A DNA stretch of 64,000 nt from Kiritimatiellia bacterium (GCA_028718125.1 JAQUMN010000001.1:124001-188000), one strand, 5' to 3'; numbered from the stretch's first letter, positions 9,371-17,938 are shown. Notes: a model not told the origin generated them from the sequence alone. Program-made: numbers and translations.

Positions 9371-9396
9371 TATCTCTGTTTGTTCGATCCATCATC

Positions 9397-9425
9397 CCGC
9401 CTTCGCCTCAGAGGCTACGGCGGGT
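9397..9425. repeat. Short palindromic repeat (CCCGCC...GGCGGG family)
   Basis: CCCGCC and GGCGGG arms enclose TTCGCCTCAGAGGCTAC in the gap between the STAS and phosphatase genes. It resembles the palindromes at 42382, 45925 and 48750. Confidence 0.5.
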
Positions 9426-9470
9426 AGCCCGCGTCCCGTTATCCGGGTTCCGCTATCCGTCGACTGTTCT

Positions 9471-10031
9471 CTACTCTCCGGGAGGTCGGGATCGTCCGTT
9501 ATCCGGTTTCACGTCCTCCCTCAGGTACGTCAGCACGTCCTTGAATCGGAGCTGGTTATCGGCCGAGACCGCGGCCAGGGTCGTATGCGCTTCCAGCATC
9601 ACGCGCTGGGTGGTTTGCCGGTCAGCGGCCGCCGCGGCGATCGGGCTCAGGGCTTGCGCGGTGAGAGGAGGTTTCACCAACGGTTCCGTCACCGCACCCA
9701 GCCGGCGGCACTCCATTAGCTGGTCTAATCCCAAGGTTCTCAGGATCTCGAACAATTTATAGTTAACATTCAGCATCAGCATCTTGCCGCCGGTCTGCCG
9801 GGCGAGGCGCGTGGCCATGCCGGCCAGGACACCCATGAACGTGCTGTCCATGCCTTCGCAGGCCGAGACATCCAGCACCATCCGGGTACAGCCCTCTTCG
9901 ATGGACGCTGTGCCGAACTGCTTGAGAGCCGGGCCGACCGTAAAGGTGGCCCGGCCCAGCACGCGCAGGTAGGCGGTCGCACCTTGCCGGGCAACTTCAA
10001 GCACATGGTTGGTGGACGGGTTGTCGTTCAT
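9471..10031 (-). CDS. STAS-domain anti-sigma factor antagonist-like protein
   Basis: 186 residues. The first 110 form a STAS domain: GRATFTVGPALKQF, then VLDVSACEGMDSTFMGVLAGM, in which Ser63 (DST) sits where antagonists such as SpoIIAA/RsbV are phosphorylated. The remaining 75 residues form an unassigned extension. The start codon overlaps the rsmI stop (ATGA at 10028-10031), so the two are probably translationally coupled. It lies upstream of the PP2C phosphatase expected to dephosphorylate it; the partner kinase is not in the window. The C-terminal codons run into repeat-like DNA (DNGRSRPPGE), so the last residues may be repeat-derived. Confidence 0.85.
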   Translation of the reverse strand: MNDNPSTNHVLEVARQGATAYLRVLGRATFTVGPALKQFGTASIEEGCTRMVLDVSACEGMDSTFMGVLAGMATRLARQTGGKMLMLNVNYKLFEILRTLGLDQLMECRRLGAVTEPLVKPPLTAQALSPIAAAAADRQTTQRVMLEAHTTLAAVSADNQLRFKDVLTYLREDVKPDNGRSRPPGE

Positions 10032-10768
10032 GGCTGATCAAGATTTTTGGATGGTTCGATTTCACGCTTTGGCCGTCCGGCCGGAGCGAGCACCATTACA
10101 ATTTCACCCCGCACGGCGCGCGCGACATCCCCCGTGTGGCGCTCCGTCAGTCTCCGGTAAATGTCGGCCACGGTGCCCCAGAAACATTCCTCATGGAGCT
10201 TGGTCAGTTCCCGGGCCAGGAACAGGTCCCGCTCCGGCAGCAGAGCATTCAGTTCGGCCAGCACTTTCAGGCACCGGTAGGGTGATTCCAGCATGACCAC
10301 CGGAACAGATTCGTCGCGCAATTGTTCCATCCGTTTTTTACGCGCACCTTCCTTGCGCGGCAAAAAACCCTCGCAGTGATATCCGCCGGCAATAAACCCG
10401 CACAGTGCCATGGCGGTTGTGACCGACGACGGGCCCGGAATGACCGTCACGGGCAATCCTGCTTTCCGGCAGGCGGTCACAATGCGTGCACCGGGGTCTG
10501 AGACTCCCGGCATCCCGGCATTGGTCACCAGGGCCACTGCCTGGCCGGCCTGGATGCGCGCCGTCGCGACGGGGCTCCGGGATGCCTCGTTAAACCGGTG
10601 GCAGCTGATTAATGTGGCGCGAATCCGGTAGCGATCAAGCAGAATTCGCGTGTGGCGGGTGTCTTCCGCCAGGATAATGCTTGCCCCGCGCAGGGTTTCC
10701 AGGGCGCGGGCGCTGATATCCTCCAGGTTGCCGATCGGTGTGCCGACAATATAAAGTCCAGGGTTCAT
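10028..10768 (-). CDS. rsmI: 16S rRNA (cytidine(1402)-2'-O)-methyltransferase RsmI
   Basis: 246-residue tetrapyrrole-methylase-fold enzyme that 2'-O-methylates C1402 of 16S rRNA. Motifs in order: LYIVGTPIGNLEDIS, AEDTRHT, VTNAGMPGVSDPG, IPGPSSVTTAM, and VVMLESPYR. The third motif is usually SDAGTPGISDPG, so TNAGMPG is a variant at a conserved position. The start at 10768 places the family N-terminus (LYIVGTPIG) correctly; an ATG at 10786 adds six residues and has AGAGG 13 bp upstream, so it is also possible. It leads the run rsmI-STAS-phosphatase-grpE-dnaJ-rsmE. Confidence 0.94.
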   Translation of the reverse strand: MNPGLYIVGTPIGNLEDISARALETLRGASIILAEDTRHTRILLDRYRIRATLISCHRFNEASRSPVATARIQAGQAVALVTNAGMPGVSDPGARIVTACRKAGLPVTVIPGPSSVTTAMALCGFIAGGYHCEGFLPRKEGARKKRMEQLRDESVPVVMLESPYRCLKVLAELNALLPERDLFLARELTKLHEECFWGTVADIYRRLTERHTGDVARAVRGEIVMVLAPAGRPKREIEPSKNLDQP

Positions 10769-10871
10769 AAAATTAGTGCAAGTCATGGTTGCGCAGGTAC
10801 CTCTTCTTACTGGGGAAGTCGCCGCTTGGCAATCTTTTTTTTAGCCGGGCGACCTTGTTTCCCAGGGCGGC

Positions 10872-11022
10872 GGCATCCATGCTGAAACCAGCGGCGTCGC
10901 GGCTCTCCGCCCTCCAATATCGCGAAAAAATTGGCATTCGTGCCAGGCGCAGCCTGCCTGCCATAGTCCGGCAGTTGCCGGACGCCGGCGGGAACTCCCG
11001 CGAGGCCGTTCTTGACGCAGCC
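10872..11022 (+). repeat. MITE-like element, family GGCTGCGTCA, copy 1
   Basis: About 150 bp related to the elements at 26082-26197 and 35120-35377. Shared blocks are CATGCTGAAACCAGCGGCGT near the left end, CCGCCCTCCAATATCGCG, and CTTGACGCAGCC at the right end (TGACGCAGCC at 11013-11022). The left terminal repeat is degenerate (GGCATCCATGCTG). The element fills much of the 385-bp gap (10769-11153) between divergent rsmI and the UroD-like gene; 11023-11153 is more AT-rich and probably holds the latter's promoter, but I see no convincing hexamers. Confidence 0.7.
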
Positions 11023-11153
11023 CTGTCCAAGACGACACAGCCGTGCCTTGTTTCCGCTTGCTTTTCCGGTAGTATTCCGTCAAGAATAAACTTGCTTTGC
11101 ACACGTCTATTCAATAATAAGCGGATTGGCAACGTACGAACGAAAGAATTGCT

Positions 11154-12233
11154 ATGAGCATAGGATTTGACGCTGCACGATGGCGCAAAGTCAAAGAGAC
11201 GGCCCGTGAATGGTGGGCGGGGCGCCTGAAACGACCTCTCATCCAGATCCGGCTGCAGGGGCGCGCCCCTCAGCGGCCGGCGCCGCGGCATCCTTTTCTG
11301 GACTATACCGCAAGATATCCCGAGAGCGTAACACCGGAAGAAATCGTGGATGTGTGGGACTATGAGCTGTCCAAAACGGAATATCTCGGCGACGCCTTCC
11401 CTAACATCTGGCCTAATTTCGGTCCGGGCATCATCGCCGGTTTTCTGGGCGCAAGTGTCACGCCGGTTGAGTATACGGTCTGGTTCAAGCCGGATGTGAT
11501 AAAGCCGCCGGCCGAACTGAGTTTAGCCTGCAATCTGGATAATCCGTGGTTCCGCCGCGTGCGCGCTATCTGCCGCGCGGCGCAAGAGCGCTGGAAGGGA
11601 TTGGTCCAGGTCGGTATGACTGACTTGGGCGGCAACCTGGATATCCTGGCATCGTTCCGCCCCGGCGAAGCACTCCTCCTGGACTTATACGATTACCCGG
11701 AGGACATTAAGCGATTGACCTGGCAGGCGCACGACGCCTGGTGGCGATATTTTGACGAGATCAATGCCGCGTTGCGGCCGCCCAATCCGGGCTATACCGC
11801 CTGGACGCCGATTTTCTCGGAATCTCCCTATTATATACTCCAATGCGACTTTGCCTATATGATCGTCCCGGAAATGTTCGATGAATTCGTCAAACCGGAA
11901 CTGGCGGCCTCCTGCCGCCGACTGGGGAACGCTTTCTATCATCTGGATGGTCCCGGTCAGCTCCCCCATCTGGATTCCCTGCTGACGATCACCGAGCTGA
12001 AAGGGGTTCAGTGGGTTCCGGGGGCCGGTCAGCCGGATGCTTCGCACTGGTCGGAGGTGTACCGGAAAATACGTGCTGCCGGCAAATTGATTCAGGTGGT
12101 CGGCGGGATGGCCGAGTTTGATGCCGTGGCCGGCCAGTTGGGATCGGCCGAAGGAATGGTTGTTTTCGACACACTGCCGGCGTCCCGCCGGGCCGAGGCC
12201 GAAGCGTTTCTCAAGAGATACGGCGCCATTTGA
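11154..12233 (+). CDS. Uroporphyrinogen decarboxylase (URO-D)-like protein
   Basis: 359 residues with the TIM-barrel fold of the UroD / cobalamin methyltransferase superfamily: VGMTDLGGNLDILASFRPGEALLLDLYDYPE, PIFSESPYYILQCDFAYMIVPEMFDEFVKPEL, and FYHLDGPGQLPHLDSLLTI. The last, with its His and Asp, matches the region where methyltransferase members (MtaA/CmuA type) bind zinc. It is probably not haem UroD because the usual N-terminal substrate motif is not apparent. No corrinoid protein is adjacent, though an MttB-type paralogue lies at 32521. It appears monocistronic. Substrate unknown. Confidence 0.75.
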   Translation: MSIGFDAARWRKVKETAREWWAGRLKRPLIQIRLQGRAPQRPAPRHPFLDYTARYPESVTPEEIVDVWDYELSKTEYLGDAFPNIWPNFGPGIIAGFLGASVTPVEYTVWFKPDVIKPPAELSLACNLDNPWFRRVRAICRAAQERWKGLVQVGMTDLGGNLDILASFRPGEALLLDLYDYPEDIKRLTWQAHDAWWRYFDEINAALRPPNPGYTAWTPIFSESPYYILQCDFAYMIVPEMFDEFVKPELAASCRRLGNAFYHLDGPGQLPHLDSLLTITELKGVQWVPGAGQPDASHWSEVYRKIRAAGKLIQVVGGMAEFDAVAGQLGSAEGMVVFDTLPASRRAEAEAFLKRYGAI

Positions 12234-12283
12234 CGGCCACGGCCACAGTAATTCGGCTTCCCTAAAAAGGCCGAAAAAAAGTG

Positions 12284-12313
12284 TTGATCAGTTGCCGGGC
12301 TTTATTGTATATT
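12284..12313 (+). promoter_or_regulatory. Candidate sigma-70 promoter for the coiled-coil/lipoprotein pair
   Basis: TTGATC (12284-12289), an 18-bp spacer and TATATT (12308-12313). It precedes the palindrome at 12336 and the coiled-coil gene. Confidence 0.45.
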
Positions 12314-12335
12314 TCCTACGCAGTTAATGGCATGG

Positions 12336-12364
12336 TTGGCCCGGCCTGATCAGGCCGTGGCCAA
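12336..12364. promoter_or_regulatory. Palindrome abutting the ribosome-binding site (possible operator or leader hairpin)
   Basis: TTGGCC-C-GGCCTGATCAGGCC-GT-GGCCAA: a perfect 14-bp core palindrome within a longer imperfect one. It ends 2 bp before the GGGAG ribosome-binding site of the next gene, so it could act as an operator or as an RNA hairpin affecting translation. Confidence 0.4.
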
Positions 12365-12375
12365 TGGGAGTATTC

Positions 12376-13266
12376 ATGTTCCAATCCAAATGGATAATGC
12401 GAGGCTTGGTTGTCCTGCTTTTCGCGCTGAGCGGCACGGCGCTGGTGCTGGGTATTATACTCTTTCAACAGCGTGAGACGCTTAAAGGCCGGACCCAGAA
12501 GCTCGAAATCGCGGCCAAACAGGTGGCGGCTACGCTGGAAAAAGACGACACCAATCCCGACGTCAAGCTTGTTCTTCCGGACGATCAACTGAAGACTTAC
12601 AAGTCGAAACCCGGTGGAACGCCGACCATGGATGGACCGCTCAACCAGATGGTCGGCGCTGCGCAACAGCAGCTGATCCGCCTGAACAATACTCGTACGG
12701 AATTGGCCGATACCAGGACCGTGTTGGCCAATACCCGCGAGGCGTTAGCAATCACTTCCAATGACCTTGTTGCCGCCCAGGGCACCGTCAGGGACCAGAA
12801 CGCCACCATCGAGGCCCGCAATGCGACCATCAGTGAAAAAGAAGCTGCGATGCAAACGTTGGAAAAGGAAAAAACCGATATGCTGGCTAATGTCGAAACC
12901 ATGAAGCAGCAGGTCGATGACTTGGAAGTCGAAAACCGCGATCTGAACGATTCCAATGCGCTTCTGCAGACCAAAGTTGCGGAGCTTGATAAAATGGTTA
13001 ATCCGGAACTGCGCAAGGCCGCCATTCACAAAGGCCAGTTGGGTGTCGTGGTCTTCGTGAACCCGGAATGGAACTTTGTGATCATGCGCATAGCTACGGA
13101 AAGCATCAAAAATATCATGCCGGATCTGGATCTGCTGATTCATCGGGCCTCGCGGCTTGTCGGCAAGGTGCGCGTGCAGACTGTGGTGGACAACCTGGTT
13201 GTGGCCGAGATCGTGAGTGACTGGCAACAGATGCCGTGCGAGAAGGGCGACTATGTCATGTATTAA
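12376..13266 (+). CDS. Membrane-anchored coiled-coil protein
   Basis: 296 residues: one N-terminal transmembrane helix (MRGLVVLLFALSGTALVLGIILF), then a long extracytoplasmic coiled coil (about 100-215) rich in heptads such as TRTELADTRTVLANTREAL and TISEKEAAMQTLEKEK, and a compact C-terminal domain of about 80 residues (KGQLGVVVFVNPEWNFVIMRIATESIKNI ... VVDNLVVAEIVSDW) with a small beta-barrel look. The start at 12376 is preferred over 12364 because GGGAG lies 5 bp upstream. It overlaps the following lipoprotein gene by 14 bp. I do not recognise a named family; an envelope structural or scaffold role is possible. Confidence 0.7.
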   Translation: MFQSKWIMRGLVVLLFALSGTALVLGIILFQQRETLKGRTQKLEIAAKQVAATLEKDDTNPDVKLVLPDDQLKTYKSKPGGTPTMDGPLNQMVGAAQQQLIRLNNTRTELADTRTVLANTREALAITSNDLVAAQGTVRDQNATIEARNATISEKEAAMQTLEKEKTDMLANVETMKQQVDDLEVENRDLNDSNALLQTKVAELDKMVNPELRKAAIHKGQLGVVVFVNPEWNFVIMRIATESIKNIMPDLDLLIHRASRLVGKVRVQTVVDNLVVAEIVSDWQQMPCEKGDYVMY

Positions 13267-13405
13267 AGCCGCCGTCGGGGTGGCCGCACTGTGCATTCTG
13301 TGCGGAATACTTGCGGGATGTGCAACGGCCGGCGACCAGACCGATGTTCCCTGGAATGTCCCTCAAACTTGGGAAGGTACGCCCACTTTGCCCGGTGCCC
13401 AGTAA
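13253..13405 (+). CDS. Small predicted lipoprotein
   Basis: 50 residues starting MSCIKAAVGVAALCILCGILAGC. A short charged N-terminus, a hydrophobic stretch and the lipobox ILAGC predict lipid attachment at the Cys, leaving a mature peptide of about 28 residues ending TWEGTPTLPGAQ. AAGGG lies 5 bp before the ATG. It overlaps the end of the coiled-coil gene by 14 bp, indicating co-translation. The mature part has no recognisable domain. Confidence 0.65.
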   Translation: MSCIKAAVGVAALCILCGILAGCATAGDQTDVPWNVPQTWEGTPTLPGAQ

Positions 13406-13435
13406 TAATCGTTTCGGATTAATCCTGCTTATGAC

Positions 13436-13470
13436 GCCCGGCGAGGGCGCCGGGCCTGTAGTGTTTTTTG
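13436..13470 (+). terminator. Rho-independent terminator after the lipoprotein gene
   Basis: GCCCGGCG (13436-13443), loop AGGG, CGCCGGGC (13448-13455), then TGTAGTGTTTTTTG. Confidence 0.65.
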
Positions 13471-13520
13471 TTCAGGGCAGGCTCTTCACTGCGTTCAAGA
13501 TGACAATCCGAACAGAATAA

Positions 13521-13542
13521 AAGTCGCCCCGCCTTGCGGGGC
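13521..13542 (-). terminator. Rho-independent terminator after asd
   Basis: On the minus strand GCCCCGC-AAG-GCGGGGC (13542-13526) is followed by GACTTTTATT, just downstream of the asd stop codon. Confidence 0.65.
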
Positions 13543-13550
13543 TTTCGGCA

Positions 13551-14564
13551 TTACTTCTTCATCTCCAGTAGTTTCTCGGCGATTTGCACGGCATTGGTGG
13601 CCGCGCCTTTACGAATGTTGTCACCGCAGACGAAAAGGGCCAGGCCGTTCTTCACGCTTTCATCAAGGCGGATGCGGCCGACATATACGTCGTCCTGACC
13701 GGAAACCTGGAGCGGCATCGGGTACAGGTCGCTTTCCATATTGTCCATGACTTTGACGCCCGGCGCCTTGGCCAGGATGGTGCGAGCCTCGTCAGGGTCC
13801 ATAGGGCGGTCAAATTCGATGTTCAGCGCTTCGCCGTGACCGTTAATGACCGGTACGCGCACGCAGGTGGCGCACACCCGTATTTTTTTGTCCTCTAAAA
13901 TTTTGCGGGTTTCGTTCCGCATTTTGATTTCCTCGCTGGTATGGCCCGGGATATCCGGCTTGAGACTGCCGATTTTGGGAATCACGTTGAACGCAATTTG
14001 GTGCGGATAGGCGCCGTGCTTTAACGGCTGGCCCGCGGCGTAAGCCTTGACCTGGTTCTCCAGTTCCAGTATGGCATTGCGGCCGGTGCCGGAGACAGCC
14101 TGGTAGGTGCTGGCAATAAACCGCCGGATGCGCGCAACGCGGTGCAGGGGCGCCAGGGCCATCAGGGCGATGATCGTGCTGCAGTTCGGGTTGGAAATCA
14201 GGCCCTGGTGTTTTTGCAGGGCCGCCGCGTTGATTTCGGGAATGACGAGCGGCACCCGCGAATCCATGCGAAAATCGTCGCCGTTATCAATCACGATCAC
14301 GCCCTGCTCCACCGCTTGCCAGCCGAACTGCTGGGACGCGCCCTTGGCGCCTTCCGTGCCGGCAAAAAAAGCGAAATCCAGACCCTTGAATGCTTCCGCC
14401 GAAGCCGGTACAACGCGAAACGTCGCGCCGTTAATCACCTCGTCCCGTTCGCTCCGTGCCAGGACGCGAATTTCCTCAGTCGGAAAATCACGCTGACGCA
14501 GGACCTTGATCATTTCAGCGCCCACTGCGCCGATGCCGACAACGCCTACCCGGTATTTTTTCAT
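13551..14564 (-). CDS. asd: Aspartate-semialdehyde dehydrogenase
   Basis: 337 residues. Reduces aspartyl phosphate to aspartate semialdehyde with NADPH, the branch point to Lys/diaminopimelate, Met and Thr. Seen are the nucleotide-binding VGVVGIGAVGAEMIKVL (a variant of the usual GATGxVG), the catalytic Cys128 in SNPNCSTI, QAVSGTGR, and the substrate and His region RVPVINGHGEALNIEF. The length suits the family. It lies 29 bp downstream of leuB on the same strand, so the two probably form an amino-acid biosynthesis operon ending at the terminator at 13521-13542. AGGGAAAG precedes the start. Confidence 0.95.
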   Translation of the reverse strand: MKKYRVGVVGIGAVGAEMIKVLRQRDFPTEEIRVLARSERDEVINGATFRVVPASAEAFKGLDFAFFAGTEGAKGASQQFGWQAVEQGVIVIDNGDDFRMDSRVPLVIPEINAAALQKHQGLISNPNCSTIIALMALAPLHRVARIRRFIASTYQAVSGTGRNAILELENQVKAYAAGQPLKHGAYPHQIAFNVIPKIGSLKPDIPGHTSEEIKMRNETRKILEDKKIRVCATCVRVPVINGHGEALNIEFDRPMDPDEARTILAKAPGVKVMDNMESDLYPMPLQVSGQDDVYVGRIRLDESVKNGLALFVCGDNIRKGAATNAVQIAEKLLEMKK

Positions 14565-14593
14565 GGTACTTTCCCTATGCGAGGTCTTGGCGC

Positions 14594-15661
14594 TTACCCG
14601 GCCACACCCTTGGCCACCAGGTCGCCGACCTGCGTGGTGGAGTAACCCATCTTGCCGGCGCCCAGGTTTTTGACCTTGTGGGCGGTAACATTCATGACGG
14701 CCTGCTCTACGGCCTGGGCCGCTGCATTTTCGCCAAGTTCGCCCAGCATCATGCCGCCGGCGCAGATGGCGGCCAGCGGGTTGATGACGTTCATGCCCGT
14801 ATATTTGGGCGCTGAACCGCCGATGGGCTCAAACATGCTGACACCTTCCGGGTTGATGTTGCCGCCTGCGGCGATGCCCATGCCGCCCTGGGTCATCGCG
14901 CCCAGGTCGGTAATGATGTCGCCAAACAAGTTTTCGGTGACGATCACGTCAAACCATTCCGGGTTTTTCACCATCCACATGCAGGTGGCGTCCACGTGGT
15001 AATATTCGCGCTTAATGTCCTTGAATTCCTTCTCGCCCATCTCGTTGAAAGCGCGCTCCCACAGGTCGAACACGTAAGTCAGCACGTTGGTCTTGCCGCT
15101 GAGCGCCAGGGTTTTGCGCTTGTTGCGGCGACGCGCGTAGTTGAAAGCATAGCGCAGGCAGCGCTCAACCTGGAACCGCGAATACACCATATTCTGGATA
15201 GCCACCTCGTGCGCGGAGCCCTTCATGGAAATCCCGCCCGTGCCCGTATACAAACCACCCGTGTTTTCCCGCACCACGACATAATCAATCTCTTCGGGAC
15301 CCTTGTATTTCAGCGGACAGTCCACGCCGGGGAACAGCTTGACCGGCCGCAGGTTGATGTATTGGTCGAGCGCAAAGCGCAATGCAAGCAAAATGCCCTT
15401 TTCCAGGATGCCCGGCTTGACGTCCGGGTGCCCGATGGCTCCCAGGTAGATGGCGTCGAACTTGCGCAGCTCCGCCAGCACGGAGTCCGGGCAGGTTTCG
15501 CCCGTTCGCAGATACCGGGCGCCGCCCAGGTCATAGTTGATATAATCGAGTTTGAATTGGAAACGCTGGGCCGCCGCGTTTAGCACCTTGACGCCCTCGC
15601 GGATCACTTCCGGCCCGGTGCCGTCCCCGGGAATCACGGCAATACGGTATTGTTTGCTCAT
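14594..15661 (-). CDS. leuB: 3-Isopropylmalate dehydrogenase (isocitrate/isopropylmalate dehydrogenase family)
   Basis: 355-residue beta-decarboxylating dehydrogenase. Landmarks are IAVIPGDGTGPEVIREG at the N-terminus, the substrate loop LRPVKLFPGVDCPL, VVVRENTGGLYTG, the metal-binding region FDVIVTENLFGDIITDLGAM, and FEPIGGSAPKYTG for nucleotide binding. A perfect AAGGAGG lies before the ATG at 15661; the longer upstream frame is rejected. Leucine biosynthesis is the likely role, but tartrate or homoisocitrate dehydrogenase activity cannot be excluded by sequence alone. leuA/C/D are not in the window. It is transcribed with asd and divergent from the beta-helix gene. Confidence 0.85.
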   Translation of the reverse strand: MSKQYRIAVIPGDGTGPEVIREGVKVLNAAAQRFQFKLDYINYDLGGARYLRTGETCPDSVLAELRKFDAIYLGAIGHPDVKPGILEKGILLALRFALDQYINLRPVKLFPGVDCPLKYKGPEEIDYVVVRENTGGLYTGTGGISMKGSAHEVAIQNMVYSRFQVERCLRYAFNYARRRNKRKTLALSGKTNVLTYVFDLWERAFNEMGEKEFKDIKREYYHVDATCMWMVKNPEWFDVIVTENLFGDIITDLGAMTQGGMGIAAGGNINPEGVSMFEPIGGSAPKYTGMNVINPLAAICAGGMMLGELGENAAAQAVEQAVMNVTAHKVKNLGAGKMGYSTTQVGDLVAKGVAG

Positions 15662-15815
15662 CACATCCTCCTTGATCTTTTCCCTGTCGAAAGGCGGGTT
15701 ACTATGCCAGAAACCCTCTGGCTTGCAAGGTTTTTTTGTTGACAACACGCAGCACGAAGACAAGCATACCTGGCCTGGAGCCGGCCATGGACCTTTTAAT
15801 AACAGGAGATCCGAT

Positions 15816-17045
15816 ATGACTGCGCGACGCATCAAAGTAACCGTCGGCCCTTCCGGGGCGGATATTATTGGCGAAACCCATTTTGCAATCCAGGGCGCCA
15901 TCGATTACGTGGCGGCGCTGGGCGGCGGCGCCGTGGAATTAAGGCCCGGCACCTATCGCCTGGATAACAGCGTCCGGCTTCGGAGTCATGTGCATCTGAT
16001 CGGCGCGGGCGAAAAAACCGTGCTGATTAAAAACCCATCCGTAACCGTTTCGATTGTCGAGGATACCGACTGGTATGAGCACCGCGTCACGGTGGCGGAT
16101 GCGTCCGCCTTTCGGGTAGGCGGCGGCATCCTCCTGCAAGGCAAGTGCCCGCACTCCGGCTGGGACCAGGTGGTGATCCATACGATTCAAGCTATTGAAG
16201 ACCGGACCCTCTGGCTGGACACCCAGGCGCGGGGCGCCGATGGCGGCGCGCACCGCGGCAATTTCTGGGTCCAATGCAAACCGACCGCCTCCACGATTTT
16301 CTCGCTGGTCACGGCCAACTGGGGCAACGATATCCGCGTGGCCAACCTGGTGCTGGACGGCAACCGTGAGCGGAGCGGCGCTCTGAACAGTTGCTATGGC
16401 GCCGCCTTGTATTTCCAGGACTGCGAACAAATCCGGATCGAGGATGTGCAGGCCGGCCATATCGAAAGCGATGGCCTGAGCTTTCAAGTCGTGCATGATT
16501 TAACGGTCGAAAATTGCCGGTTCACCGATGCCGTTCAGGGAATCCATCCCGGCAGCGGCGCCCAGCGTCCGATCATCCGCAATAACGTGATCCGCCGGTG
16601 CACGGACAGCGGACTGTTCTGGTGCTGGGGTGTCCGCCATGGTCTGGCGGAAAACAATATCATCGAGGACTGCCCGACCGGAATCAGTATTGGGCACCGG
16701 GATACGGACAACATTATGCGGGGGAATACGGTCCGGCAATGCTCGCGACAGGGCTTGCTCTTCCGGGGTGACCCGCCGGCGCAGGCCGCGCATAATAACC
16801 TGATCGAAAACAATCTTTTTGAAGATATCGGCGCCGAGGGAAAACCCGGCTACGGCATCGACATGAATGCCCCGGTGGGCGGCAATATCCTGCGCGGCAA
16901 CCGCCTGGTCTGCACGCGCAAAGGATGGATGAAAGCGGGCATCCGGATTGGCGAGAAAGTCGCCCATGTTGTCCTGGATGACAACCGCGCGGAAGGCTTG
17001 GATTGCCCGGTTGAAGATCTGCGCAAAACAAAGGAACAAGCATGA
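15816..17045 (+). CDS. Right-handed parallel beta-helix protein (pectate lyase / NosD-like)
   Basis: 409 residues. After an N-terminal segment (GAIDYVAALGGGAVELRPGTYRLDNSVRLRS) typical of pectate-lyase-3-like folds, repeated beta-helix rungs follow, e.g. LTVENCRFTDAVQGIHPG, PIIRNNVIRRCTDSGLF, GLAENNIIEDCPTGISIG and NLIENNLFEDIGAEGKPG. No signal peptide is visible, which suggests a cytoplasmic location. AGGAG lies upstream of ATG 15816. Its stop overlaps the start of the FAA-family gene (ATGA at 17042-17045), so the two are coupled and may act on the same carbohydrate or its breakdown product. The substrate is unknown. Confidence 0.8.
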   Translation: MTARRIKVTVGPSGADIIGETHFAIQGAIDYVAALGGGAVELRPGTYRLDNSVRLRSHVHLIGAGEKTVLIKNPSVTVSIVEDTDWYEHRVTVADASAFRVGGGILLQGKCPHSGWDQVVIHTIQAIEDRTLWLDTQARGADGGAHRGNFWVQCKPTASTIFSLVTANWGNDIRVANLVLDGNRERSGALNSCYGAALYFQDCEQIRIEDVQAGHIESDGLSFQVVHDLTVENCRFTDAVQGIHPGSGAQRPIIRNNVIRRCTDSGLFWCWGVRHGLAENNIIEDCPTGISIGHRDTDNIMRGNTVRQCSRQGLLFRGDPPAQAAHNNLIENNLFEDIGAEGKPGYGIDMNAPVGGNILRGNRLVCTRKGWMKAGIRIGEKVAHVVLDDNRAEGLDCPVEDLRKTKEQA

Positions 17046-17920
17046 AACTGATCCGATTCGGCGCGCCGGGCGAGGAACGTCCGGGTGTCTGGCTGGAGAA
17101 CGCGGGGCCGGAAGGCAAGCCCATGCTGCTCGATGTCCGCGCCATGGCCTTCGATATCGAGGACTATAACGAGCATTTCTTTGCCAATTTTGGACTGGAG
17201 CGGCTGGCCAATCTTTTGCGCGAGCCCGGACGCAAGCTGGTCCCGGCCGAAGGGGTGCGCCTCGGCCCGCCCATTGCCCGGCCCGGCAAAATCATTTGCC
17301 TGGGAAAAAATTACGCCGCGCATGCCAAAGAGTTCGACGCCAAAATCCCGGAGACCCCCATTTTGTTTTCCAAGGCAACGACGGCCTTGATCGGGCCGGC
17401 CGATCCGATCATCCTGCCGGAGGGCGTAACGCGGGTGGATGGCGAGGTGGAACTGGCCGTGGTGATCGGCAAGGCCGCGTGCCGGGTGGCCGAATGCGAT
17501 GCCCTGAATTATGTCGCCGGGTATACCGTGCTGGACGATGTCACGGATCGCGAGGCCCAGCGCGCGGCCGGCCAGTGGTTCCGCGGCAAAAGCCCCGACA
17601 CTTTCTGCCCCTTGGGCCCATACCTGGTCCCCCGTGGCGAAATCGCCGATCCGCACCGCCTCCGGTTGACCTCCGCCATCAACGGTCAAATGCTTCAGGA
17701 CGGAAACACGGCCGACCTGATTTTCAATATCCCGTTTCTGATTGCCTTCATCAGCGCGACGATCACGCTCCAGCCCGGCGATGTGCTGGCCACGGGCACG
17801 CCCGCCGGCATTGGCTCCGCGCGCACCCCGCCGGTCTATCTCCGGAGCGGCGACCGCATCGAATGCGCCGTGGAAGGCATCGGCCGGCAGAACAATCCGG
17901 TTGCACAGGCTGCGCCATAG
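17042..17920 (+). CDS. Fumarylacetoacetate hydrolase family protein
   Basis: 292 residues: a variable N-terminal segment followed by the FAA-hydrolase domain (about 75-290). The signature GKIICLGKNYAAHAKEF, the metal-binding VDGEVELAVVIGK (Glu-x-Glu), YTVLDDVTDREAQ and GKSPDTFCPLGPYLVP are present. Members hydrolyse or isomerise beta-diketo or 2-oxo acids with a divalent metal (ureidoglycolate lyase, 5-oxopent-3-ene-1,2,5-tricarboxylate decarboxylase, 2-keto-3-deoxy sugar-acid hydrolases). Coupling to a pectate-lyase-like gene suggests sugar-acid catabolism, but that is inference. Confidence 0.88.
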   Translation: MKLIRFGAPGEERPGVWLENAGPEGKPMLLDVRAMAFDIEDYNEHFFANFGLERLANLLREPGRKLVPAEGVRLGPPIARPGKIICLGKNYAAHAKEFDAKIPETPILFSKATTALIGPADPIILPEGVTRVDGEVELAVVIGKAACRVAECDALNYVAGYTVLDDVTDREAQRAAGQWFRGKSPDTFCPLGPYLVPRGEIADPHRLRLTSAINGQMLQDGNTADLIFNIPFLIAFISATITLQPGDVLATGTPAGIGSARTPPVYLRSGDRIECAVEGIGRQNNPVAQAAP

Positions 17921-17938
17921 CGGCTATCGGTGTTTTGC

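Noticed and set aside
10773-11291. Minus-strand open frame (172 codons) across the repeat and into the UroD-like gene
   Set aside because: Made mostly of MITE-like repeat sequence and antisense coding DNA; no start signal.
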